From assembly GCF_022701255.1 (NCBI RefSeq), contig NZ_CP031705.1, positions 5,766,001 through 5,830,000 on the forward strand: a stretch of DNA of 64,000 nucleotides, in the 5' to 3' direction. Positions 56,197-63,872 of this stretch are shown here, piece by piece; the first letter of the stretch is position 1; every line of letters starts with the position of its first letter. The DNA is from Microcoleus vaginatus HSN003. Its GTDB lineage: Bacteria; Cyanobacteriota; Cyanobacteriia; Cyanobacteriales; Microcoleaceae. Under the pieces are notes generated by a model. It was not told the DNA's origin, did no database searches, and worked only from the letters and a program-made list of their open reading frames with translations. A program made the translations under genes and the position numbers.

Positions 56197-57963
56197 ATGG
56201 GTGCGATCGACAAACCTTCACATTTTATCGGCTACTGGGGACTCGACGATCGCACAAAAACGCTCAGCCGTTTAGCCCCAGACTACTGCATTCGGCAGGG
56301 CAAATTATCCGAGTGGGCGATCGCCTCTGCATCTGTACTCACGGCTGACACAGTGACGCTGAATGCTTGCGGGCGATTTCAGCCAACCGATTTACCGGGA
56401 GATGCTTGGGTGGCGGTAGAAGCGAAACAGCTACGGCTGGGGCGCGATCCGTTTGGGCGAGTGCCGTTGTACTGGATGCAGTTGGGAGAAACGATTTGGT
56501 TTTCGACGCAAATGCAATTGCTGCTACCGCTGATTGCTTCCCCTCAAATTAGCCCGATCGCCCTCCACAGCTATGCTTGCTTTTCCTACGTGCCCACGCC
56601 GTTAACGCCGATCGAGCAAATTGCATCCGTAGCAGCCGGAAGCGAGATGATGTGGCAACTTTCAAATGTTAACGATCTGCCGAAAGTAGGCGCGGCGAAG
56701 CTATCCTCTAGGGAATCGCTGCAATCGGCTTGGCAAGAAGCACCCCAATTACTGCGCCGTGAGGATGAGGCGATCGCACAATTGCAAGGGCTGTTGCAAC
56801 AGGCGATCGATCGACAAGTGGCCGATTTGCCGATCGACGAACCCGTGGGCGTTTTACTCTCCGGTGGCATCGATTCTTCCCTAGTGACGGCGCTGCTAGT
56901 GAAAGCAGGCTTGCAAGTGCGCGCCTATGCCCTCGATTTTGGTGTCGAAGCCTATTCCGAACTGCCCTACGCGCAACAGGTGGCGGACTTTTTCGGGATT
57001 CCGCTGATCCGAGTGGCGGCGACGGGCGATGCAGTGTTGCGGGCGATCGGGCCAACCGCCAAAGCCCTCGATTTACCCTATGGAGATGGCACAACAGCCG
57101 CGCTGTTTTTGCTCAAAAAGGCGGCGGCGCAAGAGGTGCGAGTTGTATTCAATGGCGAGAATGGCGATCAGCTATTTGCTGGATGGACAAACAAGCCTTT
57201 GATTGCACACGGAGTTTACAGTGCAGAACATCCCGCCGGAAGAGAAACTTTTGAACAGCAGTATTTGCGGACATTTCAGCGCTTTTATGGTTATGAAAAA
57301 CAGATTTTTTCGCCAGAAATGCTCGATCGCATCCAGTCTCACGATTTGAGCGTTTACCTGCAAGACGCGATCGATCCCGAAACCTGTCCTTCCCTGCTAG
57401 CGAGGCTGCGGCGGGCTTCGCTGATGCTCAAAGGTGCCCAAAATATTCAGCCGAGGGCAACGGCGTTGGGGTTTGCTTGCGGTTTGTGGGTGCGATCGCC
57501 CTTTTGCGACCCCGACCTCACAGCATGGACGTTTCAACTGCCAGGAGAGCTGCTACTGCAAGGTGCGTGCGAAAAATACATCCTCAAAAAAGCGTCCGAA
57601 CGCTGGCTGCCGCCGGAAATTGTCTGGCGGGAAAAGCGCGGGATGGGTGTGCCGTTGAAGGTTTGGTATTACCGGGAGTTTTGGGCTGCGATCGGCGATC
57701 GGCTGAATCCGAATCTGTTGCGATCGCAAAATTGCTGGCAACCTTATTTGCCAGACTCAATGTTATCGGGACAACTCGGAGTTGCTATGCGCGATCGCTA
57801 TATTGGCAATAATCTCTGGCTGCTGCTGATGTGGCAGGCATGGCGAACCGAGGTTTTATGCGAAATTCCGGTTAAGCGATCGCTGGATCATGTGTTTTGG
57901 TTGCCACCGGCGATCGGACAACGCATTTGGAAATATCGAAGGAGGTTGACTGTTGATTGTTGA
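56197..57963 (+). CDS. Asparagine synthetase-like protein lacking glutaminase Cys
   Basis: 588 residues. The N-terminal domain (1-165) has the class II glutaminase fold order (GRDPFGRVPLYWMQLGETIW) but begins MGAIDK, without the Cys2 nucleophile. The synthetase domain has the PP-loop SGGIDSS (222-228), VVFNGENGDQLFAGW, and EKYILKKASERWLPPEIVWR. It should form an acyl-adenylate and use ammonia or an amine rather than glutamine, as beta-lactam and carbapenam synthetases do. The final codons (LTVDC, stop) come from a heptamer repeat. It is 164 bp before the decarboxylase-fold gene on the same strand. Confidence 0.88.
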   Translation: MGAIDKPSHFIGYWGLDDRTKTLSRLAPDYCIRQGKLSEWAIASASVLTADTVTLNACGRFQPTDLPGDAWVAVEAKQLRLGRDPFGRVPLYWMQLGETIWFSTQMQLLLPLIASPQISPIALHSYACFSYVPTPLTPIEQIASVAAGSEMMWQLSNVNDLPKVGAAKLSSRESLQSAWQEAPQLLRREDEAIAQLQGLLQQAIDRQVADLPIDEPVGVLLSGGIDSSLVTALLVKAGLQVRAYALDFGVEAYSELPYAQQVADFFGIPLIRVAATGDAVLRAIGPTAKALDLPYGDGTTAALFLLKKAAAQEVRVVFNGENGDQLFAGWTNKPLIAHGVYSAEHPAGRETFEQQYLRTFQRFYGYEKQIFSPEMLDRIQSHDLSVYLQDAIDPETCPSLLARLRRASLMLKGAQNIQPRATALGFACGLWVRSPFCDPDLTAWTFQLPGELLLQGACEKYILKKASERWLPPEIVWREKRGMGVPLKVWYYREFWAAIGDRLNPNLLRSQNCWQPYLPDSMLSGQLGVAMRDRYIGNNLWLLLMWQAWRTEVLCEIPVKRSLDHVFWLPPAIGQRIWKYRRRLTVDC

Positions 57964-58008
57964 CTGTTGACTGTTGATTGTTGATTGTTGACTGTTGACT
58001 GTTGACTA
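57945..58008 (+). repeat. STRR heptanucleotide array (TTGACTG/TTGATTG)n
   Basis: Tandem TTGACTGTTGATTG units that begin inside the coding end of the asparagine-synthetase-like gene and supply its stop codon (57961-57963). The same heptamer is at 21948-21989. Confidence 0.85.
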
Positions 58009-58031
58009 CTATTCACTCGATTTTACAATCT

Positions 58032-58124
58032 TTCATCTTCCATTTTTTATCTTCCATCTTCCATCTTCCATCTTCCATCTTCCTTCTTCCATCTTCCATC
58101 TTCCTTCTTCCATCTTCCTTCTTC
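58032..58124 (+). repeat. (ATCTTCC)n heptamer array before decarboxylase-like gene
   Basis: Pyrimidine-rich tandem units (CATCTTC, CTTCTTC) filling the spacer up to the ATG at 58128. No Shine-Dalgarno lies in front of that ATG. Confidence 0.75.
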
Positions 58125-58127
58125 TAT

Positions 58128-59348
58128 ATGACCGAATCTTTGCTACAGAATGAAACCAAAACACATTCGCCACCGTTCTCGGAAGCATTAGCCAAGCGAC
58201 TTTTGTCAACTTATGGTTCGCCCTTATATGTGTATCAGGCCGAGATACTCAATCAGACCCTTGAGCATATTACGCGATCGATCGACTATCCCCACGTTCA
58301 GTTTCATTTTGCCACCGTCACTAACGGCAATATTGCTCTGTTGCAATTGATTCAGCAGGCTGGTTGGGGGCTACACGCGAATACACCGGGGGATGTTTTT
58401 TTAGGACTGAAAGCGGGTTTTACGAGCGATCGCATTGTCTACACCGGCAGTAACCTCAACAGGGCGGATATTCAGCAATTGATTGAATGGAAGATCGATC
58501 GATTCAATTTCGATAGTCTGTCGCAACTCCAGGATTTTTGCGAATATTCGCGCAGTCAACCGCGATCGATCCGTGCCGAAATCGGACTGCGCCTCAACTC
58601 ACCGGAATTGACGGGAGACAGTCGGATTGGAGTGCGTCCCGCCGAATTCGAGAAAGCCAACGAAATCGCGCAGCAGCAGGGGTTGAGGATTACCGGATTG
58701 CATTTTTATCGGGGGACAGGTACGAACGCCACGAGTGCTTTTACGCAGGCGATCGATCGGCTAATTGCGATCGCCCAACAGTTACCAGATTGGCGAACTC
58801 TCGATTTTGGCGGTGGTTTTGGCTATCCCTATCGAGGCGGTGCAGTGTTTGACTGGCGGGAGTTTGGTGCGGCGATTACTGAACGATTGAGTGCGCTATC
58901 TCGCCCGATCGAGTTGGTGATTGAACCGGGACGATCGGCGATCGCAGGTTGTGGCGTTTTGCTTGCGAAAGTTGTGTCGGTGAAGTGGTTGGGCAATCGG
59001 CAAATTGTCGGGGTGGATACGACTGTATCAAATCTATCGGTACCTGCGGTACACGGGGGCTATCGGGCGATCGCAACTTGGGAAACCGACGATGTATCGC
59101 GACATGAAACGGATATTTGCGGCAACACGACTTATTCGCGGGATTATTTGGGGCGCAACTGTTGGCTACCGAAACTCAAAATTGGAGATGCGATCCTGAT
59201 TTTGGATAGCGGGGCTTACGGCTATGCGATGTCGTCGCATTTTCTGCACCGCCCCCGCCCTGCTGAGGTGTTGATTGATGCTAAGGGCGATCGATTAATT
59301 CGACAGCGAGAAGACTATTCTATCTTGTTAAACGGGCAAATCTTTTAA
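58128..59348 (+). CDS. PLP-decarboxylase-fold (DapDC/ODC type III) protein without PLP lysine
   Basis: 406 residues from ATG 58128 (MTESLLQNE); the in-frame extension to 58002 is repeat-encoded. The alanine-racemase-fold order of LysA is clear: YGSPLYVYQAEIL, GGGFGYPY, VIEPGRSAIAGCGVL, and LDSGAYGYAMSSHF. But the lysine motif FA(V/Q)KA reads FATVTN, with V64 where PLP-Lys should be; the HIGS loop reads FYRGTG; and the CESxD motif reads TYSRD (T335). PLP cannot be bound as an aldimine, so decarboxylation is unlikely. It probably works in concert with the preceding synthetase-like gene. Confidence 0.85.
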   Translation: MTESLLQNETKTHSPPFSEALAKRLLSTYGSPLYVYQAEILNQTLEHITRSIDYPHVQFHFATVTNGNIALLQLIQQAGWGLHANTPGDVFLGLKAGFTSDRIVYTGSNLNRADIQQLIEWKIDRFNFDSLSQLQDFCEYSRSQPRSIRAEIGLRLNSPELTGDSRIGVRPAEFEKANEIAQQQGLRITGLHFYRGTGTNATSAFTQAIDRLIAIAQQLPDWRTLDFGGGFGYPYRGGAVFDWREFGAAITERLSALSRPIELVIEPGRSAIAGCGVLLAKVVSVKWLGNRQIVGVDTTVSNLSVPAVHGGYRAIATWETDDVSRHETDICGNTTYSRDYLGRNCWLPKLKIGDAILILDSGAYGYAMSSHFLHRPRPAEVLIDAKGDRLIRQREDYSILLNGQIF

Positions 59349-59360
59349 ACAGGATTTACG

Positions 59361-59407
59361 CATCTCTCTTCTCTTCCTCTGCGATCTCTGCGGCCTCTGC
59401 GGTTAAA
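59361..59407 (-). repeat. Right copy of TTTAACC(A/G)CAGAG inverted repeat
   Basis: Reverse complement of 55272-55316, ending GCCTCTGCGGTTAAA. It lies between the decarboxylase-like gene and the zinc-ribbon gene. Confidence 0.75.
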
Positions 59408-59465
59408 TCATTCCGAAAAAACCGTAAACGATATAAATCCATTAAATTAATCAGGAGTAAGCGAA

Positions 59466-60785
59466 ATGGGGATGAAATGCGTCCAGTGTCAAACCGACAA
59501 CATTTTGAGCGATCGTACCAGGAACTCAGGACGCTGTAAACGGTGCAACCATCCGTTTGTCTTTGAACCCACTACCGTCACTGATAAAAAGTTGGCATTC
59601 ACCGATCCCTTTTTCAAAAAGGCGATCGAAAATATTTCCAGCCAAAATATGTTGTTTTTTACGCACAAACAGTTTTTGTATTTTATTGACCAAAAGCTTA
59701 AATCTCGCGTCCCACCAACCACTTGGATTGTTTTATACTTCTTTTATAGCGGAGTTGTGGGCATCTTCGCCCTTACTTGGGCTACTGCTATTTTTCCGTC
59801 ACAATTCGCAGTGGTTATTCCCTTCGCTCTCTACAATTTGATTTGGATATGGCGAGTTTTCTACGACAGCAAATCTCCTGCTCAAGGTATTCGCGGCAGA
59901 AGAAATAATGCTAAACTCCTCCAGATTTTAGGGGTAATTATTTTAGTGCTGGGCATTTCAGGAAGCCTGATATTTGATTATTTTTCAGGATACATCGTAG
60001 CGATTACACTAGGGCTATTTTCCTACTGGCTCGGCATATCACAAAAAAATCGCCTACACGAAATTAGTGAAGTATTTATTGTCAATGCAGCGCAGAGCGA
60101 TAAATGGCTGCGAGACTGGCAAACAGTCAACGGTACATTAGAAAAACTGCTGCCTGCTGCTCGTCAAGAAGCTTTATCCGCCACCATCGATCCCGAAGTT
60201 AGCGCCTACAGCTTCGATCGCGCAATTATCTGCGACAGTGACGAAATAGCTCAATTCCTAATTGCCAACAACGTCCATTTTGAAAACAACTGCGCCATTC
60301 TTAGTATTAGTGGCTATCCCCAAAGCATCTTCAACACCGTGATTGAAATGCTGCGCCGTAATGCCGATTTGAAAGTTTATGCGCTGCACAATGCGAGCCC
60401 TGCTGGAGTTCGCTTGGTAAATCAACTGCGAACTGATCCAAACTGGTTTGCGAATCAAGCGGTGACGATTTTTGATTTGGGAATTTCTCCCCGTCAAATC
60501 TTAGTAACCCGTGATATGTTTGTGCAACAATCTCAAACAATGGCACAAATCGCCCGTCAATTACCCGAGGCTGTAAGGCAAAGTTTAACAGCCGAAGAAC
60601 TAGCCTGGCTGGATGCAGGCAGTTTTGTGGAATTGGAATCGTTTACGCCGCAGCGGTTGTTGCGCGTGGTGAATTATGGACTTGCTCAGAGTGGCGATCC
60701 GCAGACCAATGACGGCTTAATATTAGTGGATAATGCTGTCGGGTATGGTGGTGGCTATGTGTTTGTCTCCGATAGTTTTGGTTAG
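59466..60785 (+). CDS. Zinc-ribbon, multi-pass membrane protein, unknown function
   Basis: 439 residues. An N-terminal zinc ribbon has C5-x2-C8 and C24-x2-C27 (RCKRCNHPF). Membrane spans lie at about 84-108, 112-132 and 150-190. The C-terminal half (225-439) is soluble; the order FDRAIICDSDEIAQFLIANN, ISGYPQSIFNTVIEMLRRNA, then YALHNASPAGVRLVNQLR recalls Toprim or topoisomerase VI-A-like Rossmann domains, although the DxD is replaced by NAS, so any nuclease activity is doubtful. AGGAG lies 8 nt before the ATG. It follows the decarboxylase-like gene by 117 bp. Confidence 0.75.
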   Translation: MGMKCVQCQTDNILSDRTRNSGRCKRCNHPFVFEPTTVTDKKLAFTDPFFKKAIENISSQNMLFFTHKQFLYFIDQKLKSRVPPTTWIVLYFFYSGVVGIFALTWATAIFPSQFAVVIPFALYNLIWIWRVFYDSKSPAQGIRGRRNNAKLLQILGVIILVLGISGSLIFDYFSGYIVAITLGLFSYWLGISQKNRLHEISEVFIVNAAQSDKWLRDWQTVNGTLEKLLPAARQEALSATIDPEVSAYSFDRAIICDSDEIAQFLIANNVHFENNCAILSISGYPQSIFNTVIEMLRRNADLKVYALHNASPAGVRLVNQLRTDPNWFANQAVTIFDLGISPRQILVTRDMFVQQSQTMAQIARQLPEAVRQSLTAEELAWLDAGSFVELESFTPQRLLRVVNYGLAQSGDPQTNDGLILVDNAVGYGGGYVFVSDSFG

Positions 60786-61104
60786 GGCGTGTTTTCAAAC
60801 TTTATATTAGACTTATTAATAATAAGCTTAAAAAGTCTTGAAACTTAGTCTGAATAAGATTTTTAGCGCTCTTTTGTTAAAATCATAAAAAGCTTATCTT
60901 TGTAAGGGCTTCAGCGATTTTAAAATGAGGAGCAAACAAGCTGAGATTAACTCGGTGAGTAAAGGTTTCAGATTTTTTAATTTCCCCCCACGGGGGGAAA
61001 TTAAGTTTAAATTGTGTGAAATTTGCCTTTAACCCGCCGTCCTCTGGTTTTGTTTGTGTAGCCGCGGTTTCTAAGGGCCCGGACTTCTAACCGCCTGGAC
61101 TTAT
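60786..61104. other. Convergent intergenic region with perfect inverted repeat
   Basis: 319 bp between convergent genes; no coding frame. It carries the palindrome at 60977-61004. Confidence 0.5.
60977..61004. terminator. Perfect hairpin TTAATTTCCCCCC-AC-GGGGGGAAATTAA
   Basis: 13 bp per arm with a 2 bp centre, between the convergent genes at 60785 and 61105. It could terminate both, although the T-run is poor on either side. A palindromic repeat element is the alternative. Confidence 0.5.
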
Positions 61105-62346
61105 TTAAGTCGTATACTCCGCATTAATCTTCACGTAGTCGTAACTTAAATCGCATCCCCAAGCTTTCGCAAAACCGCTGCCACTCCCCACACTAACCTG
61201 AATTAAAACCGTATCAGCCTTCAAATATTCCCCCTCCGCAGCCGCTTTCATATAATTACTTGCAGCAGCGCGATCGAACTCTTTAGGTTGTCCGTTTTCC
61301 ATCATCAAAAAATCCCCCAATTGAATCCGCAAATTCTCTTGGTCGAAAGGTACACCAGCGCGCCCAGCCGCCGCCGCAATTCTGCCCCAATTCGGATCGC
61401 GTCCGAAAATAGCAGCTTTCACCAAAGAAGAACCGACAATAGTTTTGGCAATTTTACTCGCAGAAACTTCATCCAGCGCGCCACTAACTTGCACTTCCAC
61501 CAAACAAGTTGCACCTTCGCCGTCACGGGCGATCGCCTTTGCTAAATGTACGCAAACTTCTGTCAGCATCGCCTCTAATTTTTCAGCATCTGCGCCCATT
61601 TCCGTAATTGCTGGTGTGCGGGATTGACCATTCGCCAAAGCAATTAGCGAATCGTTGGTACTGGTATCGCCGTCTACAGTAATTTGATTGAAACTTCTGT
61701 TAGCCGCCCGACTCAGCATTTCTTGCCACAAATGCGATGACACTGCTGCATCGCAAGTTACAAATGCCAGCATTGTTGCCATATTCGGGTGAATCATTCC
61801 CGAACCTTTGCAGATGCCGCCGATGCGGACAGGCCGATCGCCAAACATGGTTTCCAGGGCGATCGTTTTCGGCACTAAATCAGTCGTACAAATAGCCTTA
61901 GCCGCCGCATCCGAACCAGTTTCCGATGCCTCAGCAACTAATCGCGGAATTCCCGCCCTCAGCGGCTCCATTTTAATCCGCTGTCCGATGACGCCAGTGG
62001 AGGCCAAAAGAATTGATTCTGGAGGAATATTCAGCGCTTTTCCCAACAAATTGGCACTTTCGAGGGCATCTGCCATACCTTGTTCGCCAGTAGCAGCATT
62101 AGCTTGTCCCGCATTGCACAAAATTGCTTTCGCGCTGGGTTTAGCTTGCAAAAGCTGGCGGCAGTAGTCCACGCAAGCGGCCCGGACAGTCGATGTGGTG
62201 AAGACTCCGGCGGCGATCGCGTCTACCTCTGACAAAATTAAACTTAAATCCGGCAAGCCTGAAGGCTTCAAACCCGCTGTAATTCCCGATGCTCGATACC
62301 CTCTGGGTGCTGTAACTCCGCCGTCAATTTCTTTCCAGTCCGACAT
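61105..62346 (-). CDS. argJ: Bifunctional ornithine acetyltransferase/N-acetylglutamate synthase
   Basis: Moves acetyl groups from N-acetylornithine to glutamate and can make N-acetylglutamate in arginine synthesis. 413 residues from ATG 62346. GGAGG lies 5 nt upstream; ATG 62349 would be only 2 nt away. Visible motifs are GGVTAPRGYRASGITAGLKP, VAAGVFTTSTVRAA, the oxyanion-hole STGVIGQRI, the autocleavage site GMIHPNMATMLAF (ATML; Thr becomes the nucleophile of the beta chain), and NDSLIALANGQS and DPNWGRIAAAAGRAG in the beta chain. No other arginine gene is adjacent. Confidence 0.96.
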   Translation of the reverse strand: MSDWKEIDGGVTAPRGYRASGITAGLKPSGLPDLSLILSEVDAIAAGVFTTSTVRAACVDYCRQLLQAKPSAKAILCNAGQANAATGEQGMADALESANLLGKALNIPPESILLASTGVIGQRIKMEPLRAGIPRLVAEASETGSDAAAKAICTTDLVPKTIALETMFGDRPVRIGGICKGSGMIHPNMATMLAFVTCDAAVSSHLWQEMLSRAANRSFNQITVDGDTSTNDSLIALANGQSRTPAITEMGADAEKLEAMLTEVCVHLAKAIARDGEGATCLVEVQVSGALDEVSASKIAKTIVGSSLVKAAIFGRDPNWGRIAAAAGRAGVPFDQENLRIQLGDFLMMENGQPKEFDRAAASNYMKAAAEGEYLKADTVLIQVSVGSGSGFAKAWGCDLSYDYVKINAEYTT

Positions 62347-62391
62347 CATGACCTCCCTAGTAGCCTTCAATCTGCTGAAAGGGGATTATAC

Positions 62392-62472
62392 CATTTTAGA
62401 TTTTAGATTTTAGATTTTAGATTTCGGCGTGAGCGCTCAGTCGAACGATTTTAGATTTTAGATTTTAGATTC
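62392..62472. repeat. (TTTTAGA)n heptamer repeats
   Basis: Two clusters of TTTTAGATTTTAGA separated by CGGCGTGAGCGCTCAG, upstream of argJ; another STRR-type sequence. Confidence 0.7.
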
Positions 62473-62651
62473 CCCATTCTTTTGGGCGCAATTTCCCATT
62501 CCCCATTCCCCATTCCCATAAAACTAATCGCGGCTTCCAATCTAGAGTTAGAACTCAAGAAGAAGTCGCGACGGTTTTGTAATTAACATTATTAATTTTT
62601 AGCTGGCAAACAACAAACTCGATTCAACTATCTCGCCGTTGAAAAAAGGAG

Positions 62652-62792
62652 TTATTTGCGATCAATACTCGCTGGAGAGCCAGCATCTAAACCAACTTCA
62701 GCAGCCACACGGCTCAGCATGGATTCCTGACGGTTTTTGACGACGTGTTGATGGCGCATCATCAGGGCGCGGGCTTGTTCTTGAGTTGACAT
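62652..62792 (-). CDS. Small cyanobacterial protein (46 aa), paralogue of 62854 gene
   Basis: Translates MSTQEQARALMMRHQHVVKN, then RQESMLSRVAAEVGLDAG..; the first 30 residues match the gene at 62854 (MST.NQAR.LMMRHH.LVKNRQ.SML.R). GGAG lies 9 nt before the ATG. Strongly amphipathic helix, basic. No known domain is recognised; I do not know its function. Tandem duplication of such short genes usually marks a stress-, light- or phycobilisome-related small protein, but that is a guess. Confidence 0.75.
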   Translation of the reverse strand: MSTQEQARALMMRHQHVVKNRQESMLSRVAAEVGLDAGSPASIDRK

Positions 62793-62853
62793 AACTGATT
62801 TCTCCAATTTATAGGTAATAACTTCGTAGAGAATTGTCGAAATTGAGCTTGCC

Positions 62854-63048
62854 CTAGCTCATAGTGGCGTTGCTGCGATCGTAACTGGCTTGAAAGCTGG
62901 GCTGCGGTTTGCCTTGAATGTGACCCCAGTAGTGGGTATCTTCCATCCCGACTTCGGTGGCGGTGCGGTTGAGCATGGATTGCTGCCGATTCTTCACCAG
63001 TTGGTGGTGGCGCATCATCAGAGAGCGAGCTTGATTTTCGGTAGACAT
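62854..63048 (-). CDS. Small cyanobacterial protein (64 aa), paralogue of 62652 gene
   Basis: 64 residues, N-terminus MSTENQARSLMMRHHQLVKN followed by RQQSMLNRTATEVGM, then EDTHYWGHIQGKPQPSFQAS. The N-terminal 30 residues match the 46 aa gene 61 bp downstream. GAGGA lies before the ATG. The C-terminus, with a Trp and Gly-Pro motif, is missing from the shorter paralogue. Function not recognised. Confidence 0.78.
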   Translation of the reverse strand: MSTENQARSLMMRHHQLVKNRQQSMLNRTATEVGMEDTHYWGHIQGKPQPSFQASYDRSNATMS

Positions 63049-63872
63049 AGGGGGTTCCTCGGTATTTTTTAGATTAATTTTGGGCTGGTTTTTTCTTCTC
63101 TTCTATCACTATAACAGACAATTCTGTATCTAAAGCTACCAAATCAAAATTGTAACAAAACTTTACAATTGGGCTATGGGGCGAGAATCTCGATCGAGGT
63201 TGCAGGGAGTGCGATCGAGCTTGGGCTAGTTGATTCAGCCCCAACCTCAAGCAGCCGTTGGCAAAATTTGACAATATTTTTCTTCTAAGAAGCACATTTT
63301 AGCGGCTACCTAATTGCCAAGGCCAAAAATAACTTTATAGTTTGATTGAGAGTTATAGATGCACAATTTTGGCTCTCAAGGAAGTCGGATTTGCCTTAGT
63401 TAACAGTAAATTTAATAAGTAGCGAATCACAATTAGATTTAGAATGATTAAGCAGCTATGCTCAAGCATAGTCAAGTTTTTTGTAGTCAACTAGATAATA
63501 AAGTTGGGCTAAGTGAATCGCCCTCGCCATCCTCAAAAAGCCAGCTTTCTTGGTTTATAAAAATAGATTAAGTCCCAGCAGCCTACCCACAAAAAAGAGC
63601 GATCGTCCTCCCCTAGAAAAACACTCGCCCATTCACCTATAATTTCAATCAACATCAAGTCCCGCCCTTAAGAAACTATGCTGTACCCACAATTCCAGAG
63701 CTCCCCCTAGCCTCTTTTTCAGGGGGATTAGAGGGGCAGGGAAAGGCTCTGACGTTACTTTTTCAAGTTGTGTGTACAGGGTAGCCCTTAAGAAAGGCGT
63801 GCCGGGGAATAAGCGGCCCTAATCGTCAAACAGTAGACTGGTACTACATAAGACGTTAAGTTGACACGAATG
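63049..63872. other. Intergenic region with a direct-repeat-flanked MITE
   Basis: No convincing gene; the minus-strand frame at 63074-63295 has no ribosome site and unusual composition. It carries the element at 63676-63784. Confidence 0.5.
63676..63784. mobile_element. MITE-like element with 11 bp flanking direct repeats
   Basis: Inverted ends CTGTACCCACAA (63681-63692) and TTGTGTGTACAG (63768-63779), 11 of 12 complementary. The element is flanked by CCCTTAAGAAA at 63665-63675 and 63785-63795, which look like a target-site duplication. The interior has CCCCCTAGCCTCTTTTTCAGGG, a near-palindromic G/C stem. Confidence 0.65.

Noticed and set aside
58002..58127. N-terminal extension of the decarboxylase-like protein
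   Set aside because: The residues are encoded by heptamer repeats (IFLLPSS-type); the ATG at 58128 starts the conserved part.
63074..63295. 73-codon minus-strand frame
   Set aside because: No recognisable ribosome site or family; AT-rich intergenic DNA.
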